From Desulfovibrio psychrotolerans (GTDB lineage: Bacteria; Desulfobacterota; Desulfovibrionia; Desulfovibrionales; Desulfovibrionaceae): DNA of 64,000 nt. The notes under the pieces were generated by a model. The model was not told where the DNA came from. It was given only the letters and a program-made list of their open reading frames with translations, and made no database searches. The translations under genes were made by a program, and so were the position numbers. The stretch's first letter is position 1. Each line of letters starts with the position of its first letter. The stretch is from NCBI RefSeq assembly GCF_013340305.1, contig NZ_BLVP01000007.1, positions 1 through 64,000 of the forward strand, in the 5' to 3' direction. Of this stretch, positions 35,146-44,587 are shown piece after piece.

Positions 35146-35790
35146 CTATTCGCACCACCGTTCCTTTTTCGCGTTCTCCAGCCCCGTGCAGTCTCCCGCC
35201 TTGCAGCCCCGGGCAAAATCCTCACACGCGCCCGGCACATTACCGTTCAGCAATTTCGTGGCAGCCCGGAAGTTCCATGCCCGATGATAGCCGGGATTCA
35301 TCTCCGCCGCCGTGGTCAGGTCCTGCTCCGCGCCAAGGTAGTTGCCCAGCCGCATCTGCACCAACCCCCGATAAGCATATGACTCCGGCGTGGGCGCAAG
35401 CCGCACCGCCCGGTTCAGGTCTTCCAGCGCAAGGTCGTACCACCGCTTATCAGAATAGGCCAATCCCCGCCGCAGCCACGCCTGCGCATATTCCGGCTCC
35501 AGTTCCACGGCTTCGGTAAGCAGGGTTACAGCCAGATCAGGATCAGAACACGTCTCGCCGCGCCACAGAATATGCGCCCTCGCAAAGGCGCGCTCCGCCT
35601 GTTCGTTGTACCTGCCCGCCGTGCCGCCCGGATTAAACCGTCCCAACTCAGGCTCCTTGCCGCCGCAGGCCGCAAGTCCAAGCAGCAGCACCGCGCACAG
35701 CATGCCCGCCGCCACCCTGCGCAACCGGCAGGCCCGAAGGTGCGCATGGCAAACCGGCCCGCCCCGCAGGCGCATCATCGTCATCATCAT
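35146..35790 (-). CDS. TPR lipoprotein
   Basis: This 214-residue protein has an N-terminal signal with a lipobox (LLLGLAACGGK, Cys about 42), so it is likely anchored to a membrane by lipid. About four tetratricopeptide repeats follow, for example AVTLLTEAVELEPEYAQAWL and EDLNRAVRLAPTPESYAYRG, and a Cys-containing C-terminus. It resembles NlpI-type lipoproteins, scaffolds for envelope enzymes, but no partner is encoded next to it. AAGGAG lies 6 bases before the ATG. A terminator follows 170 bases downstream. Confidence 0.8.
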   Translation of the reverse strand: MMMTMMRLRGGPVCHAHLRACRLRRVAAGMLCAVLLLGLAACGGKEPELGRFNPGGTAGRYNEQAERAFARAHILWRGETCSDPDLAVTLLTEAVELEPEYAQAWLRRGLAYSDKRWYDLALEDLNRAVRLAPTPESYAYRGLVQMRLGNYLGAEQDLTTAAEMNPGYHRAWNFRAATKLLNGNVPGACEDFARGCKAGDCTGLENAKKERWCE

Positions 35791-36416
35791 GTAAAACTCC
35801 TTGTGTGCATCTGCCCGATGGTAGCCTTATCCGCGCCCGAAGAAAAGACACCACTCCCAAAAAGCGCACGGAAGCGCAGTGGCACAATCAGAGAAAAAGC
35901 GGCGGGAGACACTTGTTCTCTGAACCGGGGACCACAGGCTTCCGTGCCGATTCATGCATGAAGCCCCTGCGGGAGACACTCCCGGTCACGTGCCGGAAGA
36001 ATCAGGACTCCGATACAGACGAATCGTGCTCAAGCCATACCGTAACTGAATAGCTTTTCAAAGCTAAAAATAGCATTTCCCCTCACCCGCACTGTATCTT
36101 TGCCGAATCGTTTCTGTAAATCTTCAGGAAATTGCCATTTCATGTACCATCAGTACAAATCAACAGGCAGATACCGCAATACTGGCCCGCAGGGTAGAAA
36201 TCCCGTTGCGTCAAACCGTGCAATGTTTTCCCTGCAACGCTCACATCGTCGCTTTTGCTGTAGCTGTCAAAACGCCAAACCAATCTGCGCTACGCATCAC
36301 CCGGACAAAACGCCTCATCAGCATCGGGAACATGGAATACCTGAATCCCTTGACATAATCTCAGAATGCACATATCAAATATCACATTACTTATATAGAT
36401 CAATGGAGAGATCGCC
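35791..36416. other. Gene-free region with lower GC content
   Basis: No convincing gene. Base composition drops from about 36040 to 36410. A small hairpin TAGCTTT-TC-AAAGCTA at about 36049-36064 is followed by an A-rich stretch. The long plus-strand frame crossing this region is not supported because it continues antiphase through the next gene. It may hold the promoter of the following gene. Confidence 0.4.
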
Positions 36417-36953
36417 ATGTCGTTCACCCGTCTGCACAGCCACATGCTCCGTCATCTTCAGGCACTCACAATGCATCTCGAAGAACAGACCCCGGCACAC
36501 CTTTCGGAACATATCCCGGAACATATCCCGGAACAGAGCCATGCACAGCCGGTGCACATGCTGCACACCGCACTCTCGGCACTGGCCGGTCATGCTCCCG
36601 TCTACGATCTGCTCTGCACCCGGAAAAGTCCATTTTTCAGCCATTTCTCAGGCACGGTCGTCCACCCTGCCCTCAATGAAGACGATATCTTCAGCCTGCT
36701 TGAAGATTCGCTTATCTTCATCCGGGAAAAAACACTGCGCACATCACTGCTGCATGCCACCCCGTTCGAATCAAAGCTGCTGGAGTGGATGGAGTGCAGT
36801 GGTCACTGGTCTCCGGGAGACGGAACCCTCTTTTCCACCTCCTTTTATTTCGACATCCCGTTGCAAATCGTGCGGGAAATCATGTCGCAGATGCCGCTGG
36901 TCTTTTCTCCCTCCTGCTACCCGGTTGAAATCACAGCCTCCAGCCAGCAGTAA
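36417..36953 (+). CDS. Hypothetical protein
   Basis: This 178-residue, probably cytoplasmic protein is unusually rich in His (about one in ten residues), with a 12-bp DNA repeat coding EHIP twice near residue 30. The middle contains EDDIFSLLEDSLIFIREKTL and the C-terminal half FSTSFYFDIPLQIVREIM. I do not recognise a family. GGAGAG precedes the ATG at a good distance, and the frame is intact. Composition is less GC-rich than the neighbours, which could mean recent transfer. It stands alone between a gene-poor gap and a sensory cyclase. Confidence 0.6.
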   Translation: MSFTRLHSHMLRHLQALTMHLEEQTPAHLSEHIPEHIPEQSHAQPVHMLHTALSALAGHAPVYDLLCTRKSPFFSHFSGTVVHPALNEDDIFSLLEDSLIFIREKTLRTSLLHATPFESKLLEWMECSGHWSPGDGTLFSTSFYFDIPLQIVREIMSQMPLVFSPSCYPVEITASSQQ

Positions 36954-37095
36954 TTCCTGCCACCGACGCAATCCCGCCGCTACGCCACATTGCCCAATCG
37001 TTCACTGCGGGCACGCCTCGCCTGTTTGCCTTCCTCGCCGCTTGTGCTAGGGTCTGCCCACAAACGGAAGCGCATTGTCTGCGGGAGCGGAGGCC

Positions 37096-39516
37096 ATGAC
37101 CCCAAAAATCAGACACTCCACGCGTCACCGCATCTCTGTGGTGCTCGTGTTCCTGCTTGCCACCCTCGGTGCCACAAGCCTGCAATTTGTCGCCCTCTCC
37201 GTGCTTCCGGAAGGCTCTCCCCTGCTGCTCGCCCTGCCTCTGGCAGGCGGTGCCCTCTTCACGGCGTTCATGCTGCTGCTCATCCGCAAGCAGTGCGCGC
37301 GGTGTCCGCTGCCGGAACGCAACGACCATCTTGAACACGCAAGAAACGACCGGCACGAAGAAATCCTCCGCCTGCGCCGGCAGGCGGCAGAAGCCGAGCG
37401 ACAGACTCTGGCCCTGCAACGGCAGATAGCAGAGTGCACGCCGGGCGACTATTCCGAACGGCGCATCGAATCACGCTTTCAGGCCGCCTTCCATGCCACC
37501 CCGGACCCCATCCTCTTCATCAACGCCGCCACCGGACTGGTGGTGGAGGTAAACGAAAGCTTCCTGCGCCTGCTCCGCATGAGCTGGCGCGAGGTACTTG
37601 GTGCCCCTGTGCAAACCATCCTGCACTGGCGCACCCCGGAAGATGCGAAACGCTTCCGCAATGTCCACGCCACAGGAACAGCGAGCAACCTGCGCGCGGG
37701 CATTTCCGCCGGCAACGGTACACACAGGGAATTTCTCATCTCGGTACGCCGCATGGATCTGGAAGGCGTGCGGTGCGACATCATTATCGCCCGCGATATC
37801 ACAGATATGGAACTGCTGCGCAGCGAACTGGCCGACAAAACGGAACTGCTCGAATCCATCCTGCGCCACATCCCCTACTATATTTACTGGAAGAACCCGC
37901 GCCACCGCTATGCCGGAGCAAACGACCTGTTCCGCAGGGCACTGCTGGGAGACCGCACCCTCCCGCTGGAAGGTCTTACGGACGATGAGATTCCGATTTC
38001 CCCGTTTGCCGGAGATGTAGCCGGAACGCCGCCCAACGCAATGGCGGGTGCAATGGCGGGCGCAATGGACGGAACACAATCCCGGGCAGAGGACGCACGT
38101 GTTCTGGAAACAGGCCAGCCCGTCATCCATGAAGAGCGGGCCATGTGGCTCGGCGGCAGGCTGGCGGACGTTCTGGTCAGCAAGGTTCCCCTGCGGGACA
38201 AGGCGGGCAGCATTTCCGGCCTGCTGGGCATCATGGCAGACATTTCCGACCTGCGCCGCTCAGAACGCCAGTTCGCCATGCTGCTCAACGGCATCCCGGA
38301 CCCCGCGTGGATCAAGGACGCCGAAGGACGCTACATCGTGGCCAACCGCGCACTGTCAGAACTTACAGGCGTTCCCGCCGCAGACATTCCCGGCAGAACA
38401 GACGCAGATATCCTCCCGCCGGACATGGCCCGCCGCTGCATGGCCAATGAACGGGCCGTGGTGCAGCAGGGCGTCCCCCTGCGCAACGACGAACCCTGCG
38501 AGATAGCCGGACGCACAGCGTGGTACGAGGTCATCCGTCAGCCTCTCACAGAAACGGACGCGGACGGCACCGTGCGGGTGACGGGCACCATGGGCATCGC
38601 TCGCGATATCTCCCAGCGGCGCAAGGCCGAGGATGAAATACGCACCCTCTCCCGCGCTCTGGAACAAAGCTCCGCCGCCGTTGCCATCACCTCGCGTGAA
38701 GGAGACATAGAATACGTCAACCCCCGCTACACGGAAATCACGGGCTACCTGCCCGCAGAGGCAACAGGCCGTCCTCCGCACTTCCTGCGCAGCTTGCCGG
38801 ACATGGAGCCGCAGGAAATATGGCAGCGCATCCATTGCGGCGACCAATGGCGCGGAGAGGTCAGAACCACCCGCAAGGGGGGCGAGCAGTGCTGGATATT
38901 CGCCTCCGTCTCCCCGCTCATGGACGATGCAGGCACCATTCTTCAGGCATTGGTGGTACTGGACGACATAACCGGCAAGAAGGAGCAGGAAGAATACATC
39001 CGCTTCATGGCCATGCACGACGGGCTCACCTCGCTGCCCAACCGCCGCCTGTTCATGTCGCAGCTGCGCCATGCCGTGGCCGTGCACCAGCGGGATGCAA
39101 CACCCTTCGCCCTGTTGTTTATAGACCTCAATGACTTCAAAAAAATCAACGATACGCATGGGCATGATGCGGGAGATACGGTCCTGCGCACCGTTGCCCG
39201 GCGTCTTGTGGATTCCCTGCGCGAGGTGGATACCGCCGCACGGCTCGGCGGCGACGAATTCGTTGTGCTGCTGCACGGTGTGAGCGGACGGGAAGAGGTG
39301 CGCACCGCCAGCCACCGCATAGCGGAAGCCATATGCCGTCCGGTCAGAATAGGCGCGGAGCCGTGCGTGGTCACCCCGGCCATAGGCGTGGCCATGTGCC
39401 CGCAGCACGGCACAGACCCGGACGAACTTCTCAGCCTTGCGGACAAGGCCATGTATCTGTGCAAAAACGAACGGAACTGCCCTTACGTGGAATGCGGTAT
39501 ACAACCTGAAGGGTAA
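37096..39516 (+). CDS. Membrane-anchored multi-PAS diguanylate cyclase
   Basis: This roughly 806-residue protein has two N-terminal membrane helices (about 15-70), a coiled coil and four PAS-type sensor domains (about 125-240, 250-385, 390-505, 510-640). The C-terminal GGDEF domain has LLFIDLNDFKKINDTHGHDA, the active motif AARLGGDEFVVLL, and an RxxD product-inhibition site (REVD) exactly five residues before it. It should make c-di-GMP, with feedback inhibition. Between PAS domains 2 and 3 there is a small coding repeat (AMAGAMAGAMDG). I start at the ATG with GGGAG 8 bases upstream; a TTG 21 bases earlier is possible. The ligands of the PAS domains are unknown. Confidence 0.88.
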   Translation: MTPKIRHSTRHRISVVLVFLLATLGATSLQFVALSVLPEGSPLLLALPLAGGALFTAFMLLLIRKQCARCPLPERNDHLEHARNDRHEEILRLRRQAAEAERQTLALQRQIAECTPGDYSERRIESRFQAAFHATPDPILFINAATGLVVEVNESFLRLLRMSWREVLGAPVQTILHWRTPEDAKRFRNVHATGTASNLRAGISAGNGTHREFLISVRRMDLEGVRCDIIIARDITDMELLRSELADKTELLESILRHIPYYIYWKNPRHRYAGANDLFRRALLGDRTLPLEGLTDDEIPISPFAGDVAGTPPNAMAGAMAGAMDGTQSRAEDARVLETGQPVIHEERAMWLGGRLADVLVSKVPLRDKAGSISGLLGIMADISDLRRSERQFAMLLNGIPDPAWIKDAEGRYIVANRALSELTGVPAADIPGRTDADILPPDMARRCMANERAVVQQGVPLRNDEPCEIAGRTAWYEVIRQPLTETDADGTVRVTGTMGIARDISQRRKAEDEIRTLSRALEQSSAAVAITSREGDIEYVNPRYTEITGYLPAEATGRPPHFLRSLPDMEPQEIWQRIHCGDQWRGEVRTTRKGGEQCWIFASVSPLMDDAGTILQALVVLDDITGKKEQEEYIRFMAMHDGLTSLPNRRLFMSQLRHAVAVHQRDATPFALLFIDLNDFKKINDTHGHDAGDTVLRTVARRLVDSLREVDTAARLGGDEFVVLLHGVSGREEVRTASHRIAEAICRPVRIGAEPCVVTPAIGVAMCPQHGTDPDELLSLADKAMYLCKNERNCPYVECGIQPEG

Positions 39517-39594
39517 GCCCCTTCACTGCCGCCTTCAGCCATGCCCTTTCCAGCACGGCTCCGCTCCCGCCTTAGTCCGGTGGGCACAGGCAGG

Positions 39595-40758
39595 CTACAG
39601 ATACAGGTCGGGGTCGGGCGGCATCCTGTCCCACTGAATCTTGCCCCGGCTCTTCTTGAACTTCCGAAGCATCACATACACCGCCCCTGCGCCGCCGTCC
39701 CTCGGCTGCGCCGTGCAGAAGGCCAGCACCACCCGCTTAAAAGGGTCGCGTGTCAGCCAGTGCTGCAAGTTCTCCCGCAGCACCCCAAACCCTTCCGGCG
39801 AGTTCTTCCCCCTGCCGGGAATAAGCAGCACGGTGCGCAGCCCTTTCACATACGCCCCCCGCATGAACCCCGTAAGCGCTTCATAGGCTTCCTGCGCCAC
39901 CATGCCGTGCATATCCAGATGCGCCTCGGGACTGAACTGCCCCGCCCGCAGCCTTCCCAGCACCATGGGGTCAAATCCGCTCACGTGGCCCTGAATAAAT
40001 TCCTCGGAATACTCCAGATGAAACTCCGCCCCGCCGTCCAGCACATCCTGTAACGCATCGGCAGACCGCGCCGCCTGCTGCACTCTGGCCGGTCTTTCCG
40101 GCTTTTTCTGCACATCCCGGCCCCCGGCGGTAATCCCCTCCACCCCCTGCATGGCGCGCAAAAAGGCTTCCGCATCCTCGTCACCGGCTCCTTCCACGTC
40201 ATGGAAGGCCTCCCCGTCCATCCCCCCCCGGTCCGCCCCACCGGAACGGGCGGCGCTGGAAAAAACACCGGAAACAGCGCGTGCAGTGCCTGCAGCATTT
40301 TCCCTGCCCACGGGGGCGGCACGCATGGCCGTTTCCGGCTTCGCCTCCGTGTCATCCACCTTGCCCCGCTTTGCGGCAGCCTTAAACGCGTCCAGCTCCG
40401 CCATGAACAACAGAGTATCCTCTTCATCCTTTGCCGCAGAACGTTCTCTGCCGCCGTGTGCCCCATGAGAAGCCTGTCCCGGAGCACCCGCAGCCGCGCG
40501 GGGAACACTCTTCCCTCCGGGCGGGTCCTGCCTGCCGCGTCCGCCCACGGGAGCCACCCCGGCCATGGCGCGCAAAAAATCCGCCGCTCCCTCTTCTGGC
40601 CCGTCCAGATCAGGAGCCGCCATATTGCGCCCCTTTCCCTTACCGGGCGCGGCACTGCAGGGCTTTACCGCAGGCATCTCCGCCGGGTCAGTCTGCCCTT
40701 CTTTGCGAAACAGGGATTTATCTAATTTTTTAAACGGATTGTTCTCATCTGAAGACAT
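39595..40758 (-). CDS. Smr-domain protein
   Basis: This 387-residue protein has a long, charged, low-complexity N-terminal region (about 1-270) containing two copies of a short motif FLRAM(A/Q)GV, then a C-terminal Smr domain (about 290-375). The Smr domain shows HLDMHGMVAQEAYEALTGFM, VLLIPGRGKNSPEGFGVLR and AVYVMLRK. The LDxHG and GxG motifs are those of Smr nucleases, which nick DNA or cleave mRNA at stalled ribosomes. The ATG at 40758 has GGAG upstream. The next gene in the same direction begins beyond a 385-base gap (40759-41143) that holds no gene, only short CAACTGGC repeats near 41000. Confidence 0.88.
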   Translation of the reverse strand: MSSDENNPFKKLDKSLFRKEGQTDPAEMPAVKPCSAAPGKGKGRNMAAPDLDGPEEGAADFLRAMAGVAPVGGRGRQDPPGGKSVPRAAAGAPGQASHGAHGGRERSAAKDEEDTLLFMAELDAFKAAAKRGKVDDTEAKPETAMRAAPVGRENAAGTARAVSGVFSSAARSGGADRGGMDGEAFHDVEGAGDEDAEAFLRAMQGVEGITAGGRDVQKKPERPARVQQAARSADALQDVLDGGAEFHLEYSEEFIQGHVSGFDPMVLGRLRAGQFSPEAHLDMHGMVAQEAYEALTGFMRGAYVKGLRTVLLIPGRGKNSPEGFGVLRENLQHWLTRDPFKRVVLAFCTAQPRDGGAGAVYVMLRKFKKSRGKIQWDRMPPDPDLYL

Positions 40759-41143
40759 GTGTTCCCACTCCTGCAAAAAGAAGGCGCAGCAGCCCGAGCG
40801 GGCGTATCCCGCTCTGAAAATTGTGCGCGCTGCGCCCCTGTCTCCCACACTCCCGCCGCAACCGCAAGCGCGGCACAGAGCATGGCATTGCTTGCGCACG
40901 CCACAGTCCCTTATCATGCGCTCCATGTCCGTAATGCGGTAACTCAGGCTTCCCGCCGCAGCGTCAGCACAAAGCCGGGCTGAAGCAGAATGGCGTCAGG
41001 CTCGGCAACTGGCTTGGCAACTGGCAACATACCGGGGTCGGATCAACATCCGGCATGGGGGCCGCCATAACGGGCCTGCTCTTGCTGCGGAAAAAAAGTT
41101 GCCGCGCGCAACGCCGTTCATGGGGCATACGCCGGGAATGCCG

Positions 41144-43999
41144 CTACCCCACAGGCAGGGTGATGATGAAGGTGGAACCTTTCCCCTCTTCAGATTCCAC
41201 GCGTATGGTGCCCCCGTGCTTGTTCACCACCACATCGCGGGCAATGGCAAGCCCCTGCCCTGTTCCTCTGCCCACTTCCTTGGTGGTATAGAAGGGGTCA
41301 AAAATCATCGCCAGCTTGTCCTTGGGTATCCCCGTCCCGGTATCGGCAATACGCACCACCACATGCTCGTCCTCCAGACGGGTAGATATGGTTATGCGCC
41401 CCTTCTCTCCGGTCACGGCAAGCGCTGCACCGTCATGCCGCACCTGTGTCCGGCTCAGTTGCTCGGCAATGGCGTGGGCGGCATTGACGATGACATTCAT
41501 GAACACCTGATTCAGTTCAGCGGGCAGGCACTGAATTTCCGGAATATTGGGAGCCATATCCAAATCCACATCGGCCACATATTTCCATTCGTTGCGGGTG
41601 ACGGTCAACGTGTTCCGCAAAGCCTTTCCCAGGTCAGCGGGCTGTTTGTCTCTTCTCCCCGGGTGCGAAAATTCCTTCATGGCCCTGACAATTGTTGTAA
41701 TCCGGGCCACCCCCTCTTCCGCCTGCGCAATGGCCTTGGGCAGTTCCTCATGGACAAAGTCAAAATCCGCCTCAGCCAGCTTTTCCAAAAAATGTTCCGA
41801 CAGGTCACGCACACCGGCAGCCCCCTGCGCCTCCTTCCCCGCTTCCGCCAGCCCCCTGCCCGCCACGGCAACCTCCAGCAGCGACCGGAGCGCCTCATCC
41901 ACAAACCGCAGATTATCGCCAACAAACTGAACGGGGGTATTTATCTCATGGGCAATACCCGCCGCCAACTGGCCTATGGATTCCAGCTTCTGTGCCTGCA
42001 GCAGGGTGGTTTCCATGCGCATCCGTTCGGTTATGTCGTTCTGCACAAACACATACCACGCCACCGCCCCGGATTCGTCATGAATGGAGGATATGGATGC
42101 CTCGGTTTCGTAGGCAGTACCGTCCTTGCGCATGTTTACCAGCCTTCCGGCCCACATGTTGCGCATGGCCACGGTCTTGAGCGTTTTGTGGAAAAACTCC
42201 TCACCCTGCCCGGAGCCGATAATCAGCAGAAACGGCTTGCCCACCGCCTCTTGGCGTGAATAGCCGGTATCCTCCTCAAAGGCGCTGTTCACATACTGTA
42301 TGGTTCCTGTAACCGCATCGGTTATGCAAATGGCGCTGCTGGCCCTTTCCACGGCCCGCTCAAGTAAGGCTCGCGCCTGCTCTGACCGTTTGCGCTCCGT
42401 AATATCCACCATTACGCCTATTATGCCCGCCACCTTGCCATCCGCATCGCGGTACACGCTTTTGTCCACCACAAAGTCGTGCGCCGCCCCGTCCGCACAC
42501 AAGATATGCATTTCCATTTTAGTCCGCTCGCCGGTGCGCAGCATGCGGGCGTCCAGTTTCTGCACCTCCCGTCGGAGCGCGGGAGAATACAGGGCAGGAA
42601 AATCGTCCATGCCCCTGCCCGGCACGTTGTCCGGGTCCACCCCCAGCACATCACGGGCGTAACTCCTGTTGCAGCCCACAAAGCGCCCGTCCAGCCCCCG
42701 GTAAAACAGCGGGCTGGGTATGGCGGACATAAGCGAATCCAGAAGCGCCACCTGCTGTTTCAGCAACCCCTCGGCTTTGGCCTTCTCGTTTATCTCCCGC
42801 AGATATTGCGTATTCAGCCGCGCCAGCTCCTCTGTCCGCGCATCCACCGCCCGCTCCATGCGCTCGGCGTGCTCCTGCAACTGCTCCATGAACCGGTTGA
42901 AGTACTCGCCCATCCTGCCCAGTTCATCCCGGCTGCTGCGCGTGCTCCGCACACTGTAGTCGCCCGTGGCTCCGGCCCGGAAACAGGTGACCAGACTCTG
43001 CAAGGGCTTCAGGAACGAGGTGCCTATAAGATGCGAGAGCAGGACAAGCACCGTGATCAGCAGGGCAAAAAAGACGGCTATCCATTTCCACAACTCGCGC
43101 AAAGGGCCTTCCATCTCGTCCTTGTAGCCGCATGCCGCCACAATCCAGCCCAGCTCCGGCAGGGAGCGGTAGACCACAACATGATCGCGGAACGCACCGG
43201 TTCCCGGCGCGTTCCAGCGGTATTCCAGCCGCCCGCTTTTCTTTTCCAGCATTTCGCGCATAAACAGATGGCCGGGGTGGGTGCCCTGTTCATGTTCCGC
43301 ACCATGGGCGATCACGGTTCCGTCCTCACTCATCAGAAAGGTGAACCCGGAGGGGCTCAGGCGTACTCCTGCCAGCGCCTCCTTCAGGTCGTCCATCTGC
43401 ACAAGGGTCAGAAACTCCTCAAGGTAGCCGGACACGCCTATAACCCATTCCCACGGCTGAAAATAGACCATGTATATGGCCTTATCGCGCGGAACGGTCT
43501 CACCGGGGTTCATCCAGCGGTATTCCATATACCCTGTCCGGCGGCTTATCACCTCCTGCACCACCTCCATGGCGTGCATGTCCTTTCCCACAAGATTGGG
43601 ATTGGGGTGAGCCACCACGGTACCGGTTCTGTCCACGCTCAGCACATAGCCTGTCTCGCCTACCCTTTGCGACAGCAACAGATTCCCGGCCCGCCGCTTC
43701 GCCTCTTCCATGTCCGCACCGGCATGCAGGGCGTCACGGTATATGGCGTGCACCATCTGCAGGCTCGCTTCCGCCTGCCCCCGCAGATGGTTGCGTACGG
43801 AAATCTCCACAGCCAGATGCACGGTCTGTTCAATACTGTCGGTTATGCGGGCAATGTCCTGCTCCACGCCTCCGGCGATTTCCAAGGCATAATGCCTGTA
43901 GGCCAGACTGCCGCCGGCAAGAAAAAGTGCCATCAGCACGGTGGTATATGCGAGAAGCAGTTTGGCCCTCAGCCCCATGTCCCTGTACCATTGCAACAT
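41144..43999 (-). CDS. dCache-HAMP-PAS-PAS sensor histidine kinase
   Basis: A 951-residue membrane kinase. An N-terminal helix (about 9-33) and a second at about 310-335 enclose a periplasmic double-Cache sensor with GYVLSVDRTGTVVAHPNPNL in the first lobe and SGFTFLMSEDGTVIAHG in the second. HAMP, coiled coil and two PAS domains follow, each PAS ending in a PAC-like DITER. The kinase core has the phospho-His in AAGIAHEINTPVQFVGDNL, the N-box Asn in MNVIVNAAHAI, and the lid FYTTKEVGRGTGQGLAIA. No receiver domain is attached, so a separate response regulator must exist. A GTG 9 bases upstream is an alternative start. Confidence 0.9.
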   Translation of the reverse strand: MLQWYRDMGLRAKLLLAYTTVLMALFLAGGSLAYRHYALEIAGGVEQDIARITDSIEQTVHLAVEISVRNHLRGQAEASLQMVHAIYRDALHAGADMEEAKRRAGNLLLSQRVGETGYVLSVDRTGTVVAHPNPNLVGKDMHAMEVVQEVISRRTGYMEYRWMNPGETVPRDKAIYMVYFQPWEWVIGVSGYLEEFLTLVQMDDLKEALAGVRLSPSGFTFLMSEDGTVIAHGAEHEQGTHPGHLFMREMLEKKSGRLEYRWNAPGTGAFRDHVVVYRSLPELGWIVAACGYKDEMEGPLRELWKWIAVFFALLITVLVLLSHLIGTSFLKPLQSLVTCFRAGATGDYSVRSTRSSRDELGRMGEYFNRFMEQLQEHAERMERAVDARTEELARLNTQYLREINEKAKAEGLLKQQVALLDSLMSAIPSPLFYRGLDGRFVGCNRSYARDVLGVDPDNVPGRGMDDFPALYSPALRREVQKLDARMLRTGERTKMEMHILCADGAAHDFVVDKSVYRDADGKVAGIIGVMVDITERKRSEQARALLERAVERASSAICITDAVTGTIQYVNSAFEEDTGYSRQEAVGKPFLLIIGSGQGEEFFHKTLKTVAMRNMWAGRLVNMRKDGTAYETEASISSIHDESGAVAWYVFVQNDITERMRMETTLLQAQKLESIGQLAAGIAHEINTPVQFVGDNLRFVDEALRSLLEVAVAGRGLAEAGKEAQGAAGVRDLSEHFLEKLAEADFDFVHEELPKAIAQAEEGVARITTIVRAMKEFSHPGRRDKQPADLGKALRNTLTVTRNEWKYVADVDLDMAPNIPEIQCLPAELNQVFMNVIVNAAHAIAEQLSRTQVRHDGAALAVTGEKGRITISTRLEDEHVVVRIADTGTGIPKDKLAMIFDPFYTTKEVGRGTGQGLAIARDVVVNKHGGTIRVESEEGKGSTFIITLPVG

Positions 44000-44133
44000 G
44001 AATATCACCCGAAATATTGAAGATGCGCTCCAGCAACACCCGCCATGCCCCGCCTGCGGGAAAACGGCTTTACAACGTCAATCGCCCGCCGTAGACTGTC
44101 TCCCCAGATTACCTTGAGGAGCATTATTCTTTC

Positions 44134-44445
44134 ATGTACACGTTCACCCCTTCCGGCGTCTGCGCAAAACAGATTCTCTTCGAAATCACCAACGGCAAAC
44201 TCCATAACCTGCAATTTGTGGGCGGCTGCCCCGGCTCCCTCAGTGCCATTACCCGCCTGCTGGAAGGGCAGGACATAGATAAGGTCATCGATGCGCTTAA
44301 GGGTCTGCCCTGCGGGAAGAAAAACACCTCCTGCCCCGACCAGCTCGCCCTTGTCCTGTCAGACATTGCCGACGGCAAGGGCGAAATGCACCGCCGCCAC
44401 ACCGGCCTTGCGGGCGCGTTCCGCTCGCTGAATCCCTTCGGATAG
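44134..44445 (+). CDS. TSCPD-domain protein (TIGR03905-like)
   Basis: This 103-residue protein has the pattern YTFTPSGVCAKQILFEI then FVGGCPGSLSAITRLLEG, and a Cys pair in LPCGKKNTSCPDQLA. These Cys residues recall the TSCPD domain found at the C-terminus of ribonucleotide reductases and as stand-alone proteins of unknown function. It probably binds zinc or a metal through Cys. GAGGAG precedes the ATG. It is divergent from the dCache kinase and convergent with the next kinase, so it is likely transcribed alone. Confidence 0.85.
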   Translation: MYTFTPSGVCAKQILFEITNGKLHNLQFVGGCPGSLSAITRLLEGQDIDKVIDALKGLPCGKKNTSCPDQLALVLSDIADGKGEMHRRHTGLAGAFRSLNPFG

Positions 44446-44587
44446 CGGTCCCCGCCTCCGTCTCCATCGCAACGCGACCCCCGCCCGCCGCAGCACCTCG
44501 CCTGCGGGTCTTCCGCCCTGCGGTTCCGGCAGCACCATAGCGGAATGCGCACGCACATGCTCCGCGCACGGCGTTACATCCGGCTCC

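Noticed and set aside
36100-37050. 316-codon plus-strand frame before and across the His-rich protein gene
   Set aside because: No ribosome-binding site, Cys/Ser/Arg-rich shadow composition; the frame beginning at 36417 has a good start.
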